Source: Aquibaculum arenosum (GTDB lineage Bacteria; Pseudomonadota; Alphaproteobacteria; Kiloniellales; DSM-21159). From it: 64,000 bases of DNA. The position numbers were made by a program, and so were the translations under genes. Below the pieces are notes generated by a model, which saw only the letters and a program-made list of their open reading frames with translations, was not told where the DNA came from and did not search any database. The number at the start of each line of letters is the position of its first letter. Position 1 is the first letter of the stretch. Below, piece after piece: positions 35,249-43,849 of this stretch. The DNA lies in assembly GCF_029222965.1 (NCBI RefSeq), contig NZ_JARHUD010000006.1, positions 1-64,000 on the forward strand. The letters run 5' to 3'.

Positions 35249-35863
35249 TTGCCCCTGCCCCGCATCCGCTTTGCCTCCGCACCCCAGCGCCTCGACGCCC
35301 TCTCGGACGGGGTCTTCGCCATCGTGCTGACCCTGCTGGCGCTGGAACTGCGCATCCCCGACCGGGAGGCCGGCGAGAGTTTCCTGAGGGTCCTGCTGGC
35401 GAACACAGCGGTGCTGGAGAGCTACATAATCTCCTTCTTCGTGGTCGGCGTGTTGTGGCGGTTGCAGCACATGGCAAGCGAGCTGACACCGCGCGGTACA
35501 GCCTTCCACCACTCGCTCACCCTGGCCTTCCTGGCCACGGTGACGCTTACCCCCTGGAGCCTCAGCAACATCACCTCCTTCCCCGACGATCCCGTGGCGG
35601 TGATGGGCTTCTCCGGCACCCTGCTTGTGAGCTGGGCCCTGCTGATCGCCGTTCTGACCTTCGCGCAGCGCATCGCCTCGGCCGACACACTGGACGAGAT
35701 TCGCGCGGCCAGGCGCAGCCTTTTCGGCGGCCCGCTTGTCGCGTGCATTTCGCTGGCCATCGCGCCGCTCTCGACGGCCGGAGCGCTCTATGTCTGGCTG
35801 CTGCTGATCCCCTACGGCTTCTATGCCCGGCGGTCGGTAACCGATGCAATAGATCAGAAGTAA
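35249..35863 (+). CDS. TMEM175/DUF1211 family membrane protein, possible K+ channel
   Basis: A 204-residue protein with six hydrophobic helices. The first has the TMEM175-type motif RLDALSDGVFAIVLTLLALEL (family consensus R-x3-FSDG; here Leu replaces Phe). Bacterial members form tetrameric potassium channels or leak pathways. The TTG start follows GAGGAG and is 11 bases downstream of the hydrolase gene, so the two are probably co-transcribed. Confidence 0.85.
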   Translation: MPLPRIRFASAPQRLDALSDGVFAIVLTLLALELRIPDREAGESFLRVLLANTAVLESYIISFFVVGVLWRLQHMASELTPRGTAFHHSLTLAFLATVTLTPWSLSNITSFPDDPVAVMGFSGTLLVSWALLIAVLTFAQRIASADTLDEIRAARRSLFGGPLVACISLAIAPLSTAGALYVWLLLIPYGFYARRSVTDAIDQK

Positions 35864-35890
35864 CAGAGGAGTCGCCGGACAACGGGAATC

Positions 35891-35911
35891 CCCAGACAGG
35901 ATCAGTCTGGG
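35891..35911 (+). terminator. candidate bidirectional terminator hairpin
   Basis: CCCAGAC at 35891-35897 pairs with GTCTGGG at 35905-35911 around a 7-base loop. It lies between the channel gene and the convergent toxin gene and overlaps the toxin stop codon. Only a short T-containing tail follows. Confidence 0.4.
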
Positions 35912-36243
35912 TCTTGGGCATGCGGCGATCGCTGCCGCGTAACACTTCTACTCATCCAGTCAGCACCGCCGTAGGTGACCGAATACACCATCACTTCGCG
36001 CCGGGCGTCATCGACTGAGAAAGCAACGACCGCCTTCCGGCCGACTGGAATAGCACGCAATCCAGGGGCAATCTCGTCCCTGACTGATCCTCTATGCGGC
36101 ATTTCCGCAAGGCTCATCACTGCAGCTTCGATCTCAGACAGTTTGAGCACCGCTGTCTGGGGCCCGGCGTAATCGAACAGCCAACGGCCAATAGCCTCAA
36201 AGTCGCCAGCTACAGCAGGGTGTAACCAGACCGCGTAGCTCAC
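35902..36243 (-). CDS. ParE/RelE-type toxin
   Basis: A 113-residue toxin of the RelE/ParE superfamily: N-terminal helices with LHPAVAGDFEAIGRWLFDYAG, the mid block MPHRGSVRDEIAPGLRAIPVGRK (split motif), and a beta hairpin with VMVYSVTYGGADW. ParE types poison gyrase, RelE types cleave mRNA; the long helical hairpin favours ParE. The GTG start overlaps the stop of the antitoxin gene (GTGA), the standard coupled antitoxin-toxin layout. Confidence 0.85.
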   Translation of the reverse strand: MSYAVWLHPAVAGDFEAIGRWLFDYAGPQTAVLKLSEIEAAVMSLAEMPHRGSVRDEIAPGLRAIPVGRKAVVAFSVDDARREVMVYSVTYGGADWMSRSVTRQRSPHAQDPD

Positions 36244-36509
36244 ACCTTGCGCGTCGCCTGAAGAGCTATTCGGGCCTGAGCAAAAGCAACCTTCGGCTCT
36301 ACGAACTCCGCCCTTGGCGTTTTCATTCGGGCAACAATCTCATCTGCCGCCGCCGCAAGGGCGGTGCTGCGCTCTTCCTCATCGCGGATTACCTGTTCCA
36401 AGGCCGCAGCGACTGCCGCGCTCGGCGAGGCATACTCGCCCTGCGCAACCTTTTCCTGCAGGTAACGATGGTGCCGTTCGGTAAAGCTAAGCGTGGTCTT
36501 TACGGTCAC
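36240..36509 (-). CDS. ParD/CopG-type antitoxin
   Basis: An 89-residue partner for the adjacent toxin. The first 45 residues form a ribbon-helix-helix DNA-binding unit (VKTTLSFTERHHRYLQEKV then GEYASPSAAVAAALEQVI), typical of ParD, which represses its own operon. The C-terminal part (about 50-89) is helical and should wrap the toxin. The 114-base gap to the next gene upstream holds its presumed promoter. Confidence 0.85.
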   Translation of the reverse strand: MTVKTTLSFTERHHRYLQEKVAQGEYASPSAAVAAALEQVIRDEEERSTALAAAADEIVARMKTPRAEFVEPKVAFAQARIALQATRKV

Positions 36510-36623
36510 AGGCCCCTCCAGAGGTTAGATCTGAATCACGCAACACGACAGCGGTGCTTATGGAATATCATGTGCCGCTCCCGCTAGCGCAACCTCTGTA
36601 GTAGAGGTTCGACCAGTCTGCTA

Positions 36624-38018
36624 TCACGCCGGCAGCACCTTGCCCGGGTTCATGATGCCGTCGGGGTCCAGGGCCTGCTTGATCTGGCGCATCAGGGCCA
36701 CGGCCTCGCCGTGTTCGGCCTGCAGGAAGGGGATCTTGCCGTAGCCGACGCCGTGTTCTCCGGTGCAGGTGCCGCCCATGGCGATGGCGCGCATCACCAT
36801 GCGGTCGTTGTGGGCACTGGCGCGGCGATACTCCTCCTCATCACCTTCAGCCAATAGGTAGACGAGGTGGAAGTTGCCGTCGCCCACGTGCCCCACCAGC
36901 GGCGCAAGCAGTCCGCTTTCCTCGATGTCCCGTTTGGTCTCCATGATGCACTCGGCGAGGCGGGAGATCGGCACGCAGACATCGGTGGCCCAACCGCCGC
37001 TGCCGGGTTTAAGGGCCTTGGCGGCCCAGTAAGCATCGTGGCGCGCCTGCCAGAGCCGCGTGCGATCCTCCTGCTGGGTGGCCCACTGGAAGTCGCGTCC
37101 GCCGAACTCGCTCGCCAACTCGGCAACCCGCTCGGCCTGCTCCTTCACGCCGGCTTCGGTGCCGTGGAACTCAAAAAAGAGGGTCGGCAGCGCCGGATAG
37201 CCGAGATCCGAGTACTCGGAGCAGGCGCCCATCTGCACCTCGTCCAGCAGCTCGATGCGGGCGACCGGAATGCCGGACTGAATCGTCAAGATGACGGTGT
37301 TCACCGCCCCCTCCAGGGTTTCGAAAGGGCAGACAGCGGCCGAGATGGCCTCAGGGATGCCATGCAGGCGTAGCTGCACCTCGGTGATGACGCCCAGCGT
37401 GCCCTCGGATCCAACGAAAAGGCGCGTCAGGTCGTAGCCGGCCGACGACTTGCGTGCCCGCCCGCCGGTGCGGATGATGCGGCCGTCGGCGGTCACCACG
37501 GTGAGGCCCAGCACGTTCTCGCGCATGGTGCCGTAGCGCACCGCGTTGGTGCCGCTCGCCCGCGTTGCCGCCATGCCGCCTAGAGACGCATCGGCGCCGG
37601 GATCAATGGGGAAAAACAGCCCCGTATCGCGCAGATACTCGTTCAGTTGCTTGCGAGTGACCCCGGCCTGGACGCGGCAATCGAGATCTTCGCCGTTGAC
37701 CTCGATGATGCTGTTCATGCGGCCCAGGTCGATGCAGACCCCGCCTTTCAGGGCAGAGATGTGCCCTTCCAGGGAGGTGCCGGTGCCAAAAGGAACGATC
37801 GGTGTCTTATGCGCCGCGCAAAGGCGCACGATCTCTGCCACCTCCTCGGTGGTTTCGGCGAAGGCCACGGCATCGGGCGGATGGCCTTCGTGGAAGCTCA
37901 CGTCCTTGCCATGCTGCTCGCGCACCGCGGCAGAGGTAGAGAGCCGCTCGCCCAGCAGGGCCTTCAAAGCATCCATCAGTTCATCTGTGACGGCGGTCAC
38001 TGCGCCCATTGCTTTCAT
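36624..38018 (-). CDS. FAD-binding D-lactate/glycolate-type dehydrogenase
   Basis: A 464-residue FAD-linked oxidase (GlcD/DLD family). The PCMH FAD domain has VPFGTGTSLEGHISAL and GGMAATRASGTNAVRYGTMREN; the C-terminal cap has LVGHVGDGNFH with metal-binding His residues and GGTCTGEHGVGYGK. There is no Fe-S domain, so it resembles the cytochrome-linked D-lactate dehydrogenases (DLD). D-2-hydroxyglutarate is an alternative substrate. It is transcribed alone and is the second D-hydroxyacid dehydrogenase of the window besides the YdiJ-like protein. Confidence 0.9.
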   Translation of the reverse strand: MKAMGAVTAVTDELMDALKALLGERLSTSAAVREQHGKDVSFHEGHPPDAVAFAETTEEVAEIVRLCAAHKTPIVPFGTGTSLEGHISALKGGVCIDLGRMNSIIEVNGEDLDCRVQAGVTRKQLNEYLRDTGLFFPIDPGADASLGGMAATRASGTNAVRYGTMRENVLGLTVVTADGRIIRTGGRARKSSAGYDLTRLFVGSEGTLGVITEVQLRLHGIPEAISAAVCPFETLEGAVNTVILTIQSGIPVARIELLDEVQMGACSEYSDLGYPALPTLFFEFHGTEAGVKEQAERVAELASEFGGRDFQWATQQEDRTRLWQARHDAYWAAKALKPGSGGWATDVCVPISRLAECIMETKRDIEESGLLAPLVGHVGDGNFHLVYLLAEGDEEEYRRASAHNDRMVMRAIAMGGTCTGEHGVGYGKIPFLQAEHGEAVALMRQIKQALDPDGIMNPGKVLPA

Positions 38019-38177
38019 CCTCCGACTGTTGCAGCCGACTCTAATCGCCTACACCTGTGGCACAAGTGTGGATCGTGCGCCCAGCCGCCCGACAGTTCGG
38101 TGGCCACTCCCGAAAGTCGCCCGCAGGAGGCTCGACAGGCCGGAGGGCATAGGCTAGAAGGCGCGAACGATAGTGGT

Positions 38178-38193
38178 TCGCATTTGCATGCGA
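38178..38193. promoter_or_regulatory. candidate operator upstream of exbB (Fur-like palindrome)
   Basis: TCGCAT-TTGC-ATGCGA is a perfect 6-bp inverted repeat centred about 66 bases before the exbB start; an overlapping GCGAAC/GTTCGC pair extends symmetry to 38163. GC-rich Fur-type boxes can look like this, and TonB motors are usually iron-regulated, but the match to any consensus was judged by eye only. Confidence 0.35.
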
Positions 38194-38251
38194 GACACCG
38201 CTCCCACGGATCAGCAATCCCTGGAGCCGTGTCGAAAGCGAGGACAGCAGT

Positions 38252-39130
38252 ATGGACGAAAGCGAAACGCCCGCCGCCGAAGGCACCACCCCAGGCGCGA
38301 CCACGGCCGAACCGGCGGCGGCAGAGGCAACCGGTCCCGAGGTTGACCCCATCGCCAACGGCAACGATGGCCTCGACGGTATGGCCGATGCAGCGCCACC
38401 GGAAATTCTGGGACTGCCCGCCGAGATGTTGAGCCCGCTCGCCGAGCCGCTGGCACTGCTTCAGGCAGGCGGCGCGGTCGTTGCGATCCTGCTGGTGCTT
38501 TCGGTCGTGGCTCTTGCCATCATCCTGATGAAGCTGTGGCAGTTCGGGCGCCTGGGCGTCGGCATCAACCGTCGCGCCCGCGCCGCCCTCGCGCTTTATC
38601 GCAGTGGCCGGGCGGAGGAGGCGCTGAACCGCCTGACCGGCGCGCGAAACCCGGGCGCGCGACTGCTCGCGCTGGCGATCCGCGGCCGCTTGCGCGACGA
38701 CCTGCCCGAGCCGATGCTGCGTGAGGAACTGGCACGCCTCGGCAGCGAGGAAGTCGAGGCTCTGCGTGGCGGCTTCCGACCGCTGGAAGTGATCGGCGCG
38801 CTGGCGCCGCTGCTGGGTCTCTTCGGCACGGTACTGGGCATGATCGCCGCCTTCCAGGCGTTGGAACAGGCGGGCAATCGGGTGGATCCCTCGATCCTGT
38901 CCGGCGGCATCTGGGAAGCCCTGCTGACCACCGCGGTGGGCCTTGCCGTGGCCATTCCGGTGGTGGCGCTCTTGAACCTGCTGGAGCGCCGGGTCGAGCG
39001 CCAGGCGCTCGAAATGGAAAGCCTGGTTACCCAGGTCTTCACTGTCGATCTCACCGCAGCGCCCCGCGTCCAGCGGCCTGCGCCGGACAGCCACGAAGGA
39101 GCACTGCGCCTGCATGCCGCCGGGGAATGA
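38252..39130 (+). CDS. exbB: ExbB/TolQ/MotA-family proton channel protein
   Basis: A 292-residue inner-membrane protein. After a low-complexity Ala/Glu/Thr/Pro segment (about 1-60) comes TM1 (GGAVVAILLVLSVVALAIILM), a cytoplasmic domain, then TM2 (PLLGLFGTVLGMIAAF) and TM3 (LLTTAVGLAVAIPVVALLNLL) with the Thr residues that line the channel. It forms the pentameric stator around ExbD and drives TonB. The N-terminal extension is longer than in E. coli ExbB. The gene overlaps exbD1 by 17 bases. Confidence 0.92.
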   Translation: MDESETPAAEGTTPGATTAEPAAAEATGPEVDPIANGNDGLDGMADAAPPEILGLPAEMLSPLAEPLALLQAGGAVVAILLVLSVVALAIILMKLWQFGRLGVGINRRARAALALYRSGRAEEALNRLTGARNPGARLLALAIRGRLRDDLPEPMLREELARLGSEEVEALRGGFRPLEVIGALAPLLGLFGTVLGMIAAFQALEQAGNRVDPSILSGGIWEALLTTAVGLAVAIPVVALLNLLERRVERQALEMESLVTQVFTVDLTAAPRVQRPAPDSHEGALRLHAAGE

Positions 39131-39560
39131 CAGCGCCGCCGGACGCTTTGCCATTGCGCGTCCCCGCAGCCGCCGCGCCGGCATCTCGCTGACGCCGCTG
39201 ATCGACGTCGTTTTCATCCTTCTGGTCTTCTTCATGCTGGCGTCCAATTTCATGGAATGGCGCGCTTACGATATGGGCACGCCGGTCCAGACGGCTGCGG
39301 CGGGCAGCGACGAAGGCGCAATGCTGGTGGAGCTGCGCGCAGCCGACCAGGGTGCTGGAGTGATCCTGCACCTGGCCGGTGAGCGGATCAGCGTCGTCGA
39401 GCTGGAACAACGGCTGCGCACCCGCCTAGAGCGGGTGCCGGATCAGCGCGTGCTGCTGAGGGCCGGCCCGGGCGTACCACTGCAGGAGACGGTGCGCGTA
39501 CTGGACCGACTGGACAGCCTGGGCCTGCAGGAGCTGGCCCTGCTGCCGCCGGCGGGCTGA
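39114..39560 (+). CDS. exbD: ExbD family protein, first copy (Asp present)
   Basis: A 148-residue single-span protein with a periplasmic domain. The transmembrane segment reads SLTPLIDVVFILLVFFMLA; Asp31 is the proton-carrying residue equivalent to Asp25 of E. coli ExbD. The rest (about 55-148) is the peptidoglycan- or TonB-facing domain. It overlaps exbB and precedes a second copy by 11 bases, so the two ExbD proteins are made together. Confidence 0.92.
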   Translation: MPPGNDSAAGRFAIARPRSRRAGISLTPLIDVVFILLVFFMLASNFMEWRAYDMGTPVQTAAAGSDEGAMLVELRAADQGAGVILHLAGERISVVELEQRLRTRLERVPDQRVLLRAGPGVPLQETVRVLDRLDSLGLQELALLPPAG

Positions 39561-39571
39561 GGAGGCAATCC

Positions 39572-39988
39572 GTGCGCTTTGCTCCCAGACATCGGCGTCG
39601 CAGCAGCGAAGACTCGCTGCTGCCCCTCATCAACATCGTCTTTCTGTTGCTGATCTTCTTTATGGTGGCTGGTCGCCTGACCAGCAGTGATCCCTTCGAA
39701 GTAGAGGCACCTGAATCCATCAGTGAGGGCCTGCCGCAGCCGGAGATCCCGAACCTGCTGCTGGGGCGTGACGGCAGCTTGGCGCTGAACGGCGAGATTG
39801 TCTCGCGCGACAAGCTGGGACAGCACCTGGCCCCGCTTCTGGATGGAGAGGGACCGGCGAAGCTGCGGCTGCGCGCCGACGGCCGGGCTGACACGCCGGA
39901 GGTGGTGGCCCTGATGGAGGAGTTGCGCGGCCACGGCATCGAGCGGCTGCAGCTCATCACCCAGCCCCAGCGAGACGCCCAACCGTGA
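39572..39988 (+). CDS. ExbD family protein, second copy with Asp-to-Asn change in the membrane helix
   Basis: A 138-residue ExbD paralogue starting at GTG. The helix reads LLPLINIVFLLLIFFMVAG; position 21 is Asn (codon AAC) where ExbD/TolR proteins have the essential Asp. The periplasmic domain (LRLRADGRADTPEVVALMEELRGHGIERLQLIT) is of normal type. Because the first copy keeps Asp, an ExbD heterodimer with a single protonatable site is likely. The stop overlaps the GTG start of tonB. Confidence 0.88.
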   Translation: MRFAPRHRRRSSEDSLLPLINIVFLLLIFFMVAGRLTSSDPFEVEAPESISEGLPQPEIPNLLLGRDGSLALNGEIVSRDKLGQHLAPLLDGEGPAKLRLRADGRADTPEVVALMEELRGHGIERLQLITQPQRDAQP

Positions 39989-41274
39989 CGCCAAGTCAAC
40001 TGCGTCCCCGGCACTGGATCCTGGCGCTGTTGATCGCGCTCGGTCTGCATGCAGCGCTGCTGGCGGCCTTCATCCAGACGCCTACCCCCGGTGCCGCCGC
40101 CACCGGCGAGGGCGGCGTGGAGATCGCGCTCGGCCCCGCCGGGAGCGCACCCGGCAGTGTCGCCGCGACCGCCGCCAGCGAGACGGCGGAGCCGAGCGAA
40201 GAAAGCGAGACCGCCAGCCAAACCGAACCACCGCAGCCCGAAACGCCGCCGGAGGATCGCCCGCTTGAGGAGACTGTGAGCGAGACGCTGGAGCAGGCGG
40301 AACTGCCGGAAACCGTACCTGTGGAGACGACACAGGTCGCCGAGGCACAGCCCAGCACGCCACAACCCCAAGCCCAGGTGGATCAGGTGTCCACCGCTCA
40401 GCCTGAAGTCCATTCCACTGCGGCGGAGAGCCAAGAGGTGCCGGACGCTGCGGTTGCCGAAGTCGTTCCGCTGGAGAGCGAGCTGGAGGCCGAGGCACAG
40501 CCTGAAGCGTTGGCAGATGCCTCGACTGAGACTGAGGCTGTTGTCGATGAAAGCGAGCCAGTCACCGAGCCTGAATCGGTCGAGGCCGAAGAAGCCGCGG
40601 TATCGCCCTTAGAGCCGACACCGGAAGAGACGTCGGATAACACGCCCGCAGAGGCGGTGGAGGCGCCGAACGAAGCGGTGATCGCCGCCGAACCCGAACG
40701 TCGCCCAGCCCCCACCGCGGCACCGCCACCCAAACCCCGCTCTGCGCCCCGACCAACTCCGGAGCCTGCCCCGGCACCTGCCCCGGAACCGCAGACGACT
40801 CCGGCACCACAGGAAGCAGCAGACACACCGGAACCGGCGGAACCGGCGGAACCGGCGAATGCCCCGGCGCCCGACAGCGGCGAGGCGGAAACGAGCGACA
40901 TTGCCGGCAATCAGGGCACGGCGGGCAGCGCGGCGGAAGACGAGGCCGGAGACGGGCCGGACAGCAGCAGCGGCGGCAATCCCGGCGCCGAGGCCGACTA
41001 TCACGCGCTGCTGCTCGCCTGGCTCGAACGGCACAAGGATTATCCGCGGCGCGCGCAGCGCCTGCGGCAGGAGGGAACGGCCCAGTTGCGTGTCGAGATG
41101 GACCGCGAGGGCCGCGTGCTAAACTACGAGATCGTGCGCAGTGCCGGCCAGCAAGTGCTGGACCAGGCGGTGGAGGAGATGATCCGCCGCGCCGACCCCC
41201 TGCCCCCGTTGCCGCCGGAGATCGGCGGGCAACGCTACAGCTTCACCGTACCCGTGATCTTCTCGCTGCGCTGA
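39985..41274 (+). CDS. tonB: TonB family protein
   Basis: A 429-residue energy transducer. The N-terminal helix HWILALLIALGLHAALLAAFI contains His22, equivalent to the His needed in E. coli TonB. A very long periplasmic spacer (about 40-330) is rich in Glu, Pro, Ala, Thr, including a PxPxP-like stretch (APRPTPEPAPAPAPEP) and a triple 9-base repeat (40830-40856). The C-terminal domain (about 340-429) has YPRRAQRLRQEGTAQLRVEMD and the final strands. The linker is longer and more acidic than in E. coli. No TonB-dependent receptor lies in the window. Confidence 0.92.
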   Translation: MTPSQLRPRHWILALLIALGLHAALLAAFIQTPTPGAAATGEGGVEIALGPAGSAPGSVAATAASETAEPSEESETASQTEPPQPETPPEDRPLEETVSETLEQAELPETVPVETTQVAEAQPSTPQPQAQVDQVSTAQPEVHSTAAESQEVPDAAVAEVVPLESELEAEAQPEALADASTETEAVVDESEPVTEPESVEAEEAAVSPLEPTPEETSDNTPAEAVEAPNEAVIAAEPERRPAPTAAPPPKPRSAPRPTPEPAPAPAPEPQTTPAPQEAADTPEPAEPAEPANAPAPDSGEAETSDIAGNQGTAGSAAEDEAGDGPDSSSGGNPGAEADYHALLLAWLERHKDYPRRAQRLRQEGTAQLRVEMDREGRVLNYEIVRSAGQQVLDQAVEEMIRRADPLPPLPPEIGGQRYSFTVPVIFSLR

Positions 41275-41342
41275 AGCGACCTTTTCTCGACGCGGCTGGA
41301 GCGGCATGATCGCCGGCGCTGCGAAACGGATTTGAGGGTGGA

Positions 41343-42446
41343 ATGGAGCGCATAGATTGCGTTGTGATCGGCGCCGGCGTGGTGGGCTTGGCCTGCGCCC
41401 GAGCCCTGGCGCAGGCTGGGCGGGACGTCATCGTGTTGGAGGCGGCAACGGCGATCGGCACCGAGACCTCCTCCCGCAACAGCGAGGTGATCCATGCCGG
41501 GATCTATTACCCCCAGGACTCGCGCAAAGCCCTTAGCTGCGTACGCGGCAAGGCGCTGCTCTACGACTACCTGGCCAGCCGCGGCATCGCGCACCGCCGC
41601 TGCGGCAAGCTGATCGTCGCCACGGAGGAGGCACAGCTCCCGGTTTTGGAGACGTTGCAGCACAAGGCCACGGCCAATGGCGTGGACGACCTGGTGTTCC
41701 TCTCGGCGGCCGAGGTGAAGGCGCGCGAGCCAGCGCTTGCCAGCGTGGGCGCCCTGCTCTCCCCCTCAACCGGCATTCTCGACAGCCATGGCCTGATGCT
41801 CTCCTACCAAGGCGAGGCGGAGGATGCCGGCGCCATGCTGGCCTTCGACGCAGCGGTCACCGGCGGCGGCGTGGAAGATGGCGGTATCCGCCTGGAAGTG
41901 GGCGGCGCCGCACCCATGACGCTGCTGGCGGGCCAGGTGGTGAATGCCGCTGGCCTGCACGCGCCCCGTCTGGCGTCCAGCCTGGAGGGCTTTCCCGCGA
42001 GTGCCGTGCCCCAGGCTTGGTATTGCAAGGGAAGCTACTACACGCTCGCCGGCCGGGCGCCCTTCAGCCACCTGATCTATCCGGTGCCGGAAGCCGCCGG
42101 ATTGGGCGTGCACTTAACCCTCGATCTCGGCGGGCAGGCGCGCTTCGGCCCCGATGTGGAATGGGTCGAGGGGCCGGAGGAACTGGATGTGGACCCAACC
42201 CGGGCCGAAACCTTTTACGCGGCGGTGCGCCGTTACTGGCCCGAACTTCCCGACGCCTCTCTGCTGCCAGGCTATGCCGGCATCCGCCCCAAGCTCACGC
42301 CACCGGGCGCGCCGGCCTCCGACTTCGTGATCCAGGGCACGGCGGAGCATGGCGTGGCCGGCCTGGTCAATCTCTTCGGAATTGAGAGTCCTGGTCTGAC
42401 CGCGAGCCTGGCCCTGGCGGAAGAGGTCGCCGGCCTGCTGGACTGA
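41343..42446 (+). CDS. FAD-dependent oxidoreductase, L-2-hydroxyglutarate oxidase-like
   Basis: A 367-residue DAO-type flavoprotein: N-terminal Rossmann motif [16 protein letters not shown], then [17 protein letters not shown], the signature of L-2-hydroxyglutarate oxidase LhgO and relatives, and a C-terminal GYAGIRPKL and [20 protein letters not shown]. It should oxidise an L-2-hydroxyacid to a 2-oxoacid and pass electrons to the quinone pool. It is 69 bases after tonB and convergent with the ParB-like gene. Confidence 0.88.
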   Translation: MERIDCVVIGAGVVGLACARALAQAGRDVIVLEAATAIGTETSSRNSEVIHAGIYYPQDSRKALSCVRGKALLYDYLASRGIAHRRCGKLIVATEEAQLPVLETLQHKATANGVDDLVFLSAAEVKAREPALASVGALLSPSTGILDSHGLMLSYQGEAEDAGAMLAFDAAVTGGGVEDGGIRLEVGGAAPMTLLAGQVVNAAGLHAPRLASSLEGFPASAVPQAWYCKGSYYTLAGRAPFSHLIYPVPEAAGLGVHLTLDLGGQARFGPDVEWVEGPEELDVDPTRAETFYAAVRRYWPELPDASLLPGYAGIRPKLTPPGAPASDFVIQGTAEHGVAGLVNLFGIESPGLTASLALAEEVAGLLD

Positions 42447-42458
42447 ACTGAACCTCGC

Positions 42459-43787
42459 TCAGGCCCGCAGCTTGCGATAGAGCCGGTCGATCACACCGTC
42501 CGATCTCGCCGGTGCCTCTCCCTCACCCAGAAGATAGGCCGCCTGGGCCTGCAGCGCGGCCATGTCAGCGCGCAGCCGGCGGCGCTGCTTGTCGTTCAGC
42601 GTCTCCGGCGTCAGGTCGCCCAGCATCTCCTTCGCCTTGGAGACACGTGCCAGCGCACGCGCCGGGGCACGCCGTTCGTGGTGCTCGGCGCGCAGCGCCT
42701 CCATCACTTCATAGAGCAGCTTGGCGTTGCGTGCACTGTGCTGCGGGCTGGCGAAGATGAGATCGACATCCTCCTGCCAGCCGGAGCCGTCGATGCCTGC
42801 GGTATCGTTGCCTTCTTCCTCGGCCACCACCATCGCCCGCTCCTGCGCAAAGCGCCGCAGCGCCTGGCTGGGGATCTGTTCAGGCACGGGAGCTGCAAAG
42901 GGAAAGTAGCTGCCCATCGGCCCCTGCACTGCCTGCCGGCCATCGATCAGCGTGAAGCCGGCCAAACGCCAATGCCCCCGCAACTCCTTGGGTAAGGCTG
43001 CCAATTGCTCCTGCAGGCCGGCGAAAAGTGCTTCGCAGTCGCCCACCAGGCCGTAGTGGCCCGGCTCCTCGCGAAAATTCTCCAGGTAGTCTTCGACCAG
43101 AGCCAGCTGGGCAATCTCACGGTCGAGCTGTTCCGGTTCGTCGATCCGATAGGCTTCGCAGATCCGCTCCGGCGCCAGCTTCAAGGTGTCGCGCTGGTGC
43201 TTCAGCTTCATGCGACGGTTGACCCAGCCGTAGGCCAGCTTGGTCTCGGGCGCCATCTGCAGGGCGGCTTCCACGAACTCGACGTCGGCCGGCTCGATAT
43301 CCGCCGGCAGCACCGCCACGCGCAGCTCGGCAAAGCCGGCATAGCGCTGCGCATCCCCGTGCAGGAGTTCGCGCATCGCGGCTAGGCGTCGATTGCCGTT
43401 GACCACGACGCCGTCCACGGTGATCAGCAGAGGCTCGATCTGCTGCGCCTGACGCTCCAGCTCCTGATAGATCGGGCCCTGAGGATCGCGTGCTTTGTCC
43501 AGCAGCAATTCGTGCAGCGTAACCTGCACCTCGCGGCTGTCCTGCTCGCGCTGCCAAGCCTCGCGTTCCAGCCCGCGGCCCAGCAGATACTCCTGCATTT
43601 CAGCAATCAGGCGCCCATTGTCGGCGCGATAGATCAACAGATCATGGGAAAGGGTGATGACCGGAGCAGTGATATAGCTGCCGCGAAAGGGAACGTAGTA
43701 TTCGGCGCTGGTCTGGCGGTAGTCGCGGTCGATGCTCTGCCGGCGCGTTTCGAGCGACGGCGTTTCGGGGACGCTGTTCTCTGACAT
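42459..43787 (-). CDS. ParB/sulfiredoxin-like domain protein, unknown function
   Basis: A 442-residue protein whose N-terminal third contains a ParB/Srx-like fold: LLITVDGVVVNGNRRLAAM with the GxRR-type signature at about 130-136. In ParB this motif binds nucleotide. No HTH typical of ParB CTP switches is obvious; the middle (about 220-330) is alpha-helical and includes AGFTLIDGRQAVQGPMG, the C-terminus is highly basic and helical (KAKEMLGDLTPETLNDKQRRRLRA). The ATG at 43787 has GGGAG eight bases upstream. It follows an unrecognised gene on the same strand by 62 bases. I do not assign a function. Confidence 0.7.
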   Translation of the reverse strand: MSENSVPETPSLETRRQSIDRDYRQTSAEYYVPFRGSYITAPVITLSHDLLIYRADNGRLIAEMQEYLLGRGLEREAWQREQDSREVQVTLHELLLDKARDPQGPIYQELERQAQQIEPLLITVDGVVVNGNRRLAAMRELLHGDAQRYAGFAELRVAVLPADIEPADVEFVEAALQMAPETKLAYGWVNRRMKLKHQRDTLKLAPERICEAYRIDEPEQLDREIAQLALVEDYLENFREEPGHYGLVGDCEALFAGLQEQLAALPKELRGHWRLAGFTLIDGRQAVQGPMGSYFPFAAPVPEQIPSQALRRFAQERAMVVAEEEGNDTAGIDGSGWQEDVDLIFASPQHSARNAKLLYEVMEALRAEHHERRAPARALARVSKAKEMLGDLTPETLNDKQRRRLRADMAALQAQAAYLLGEGEAPARSDGVIDRLYRKLRA

Positions 43788-43849
43788 CAAATCTCCCTTT
43801 CCCGGCCTGCCGGCAACTGCGGAGCGAGCCACCAGCGGGGCGCGAAGCC

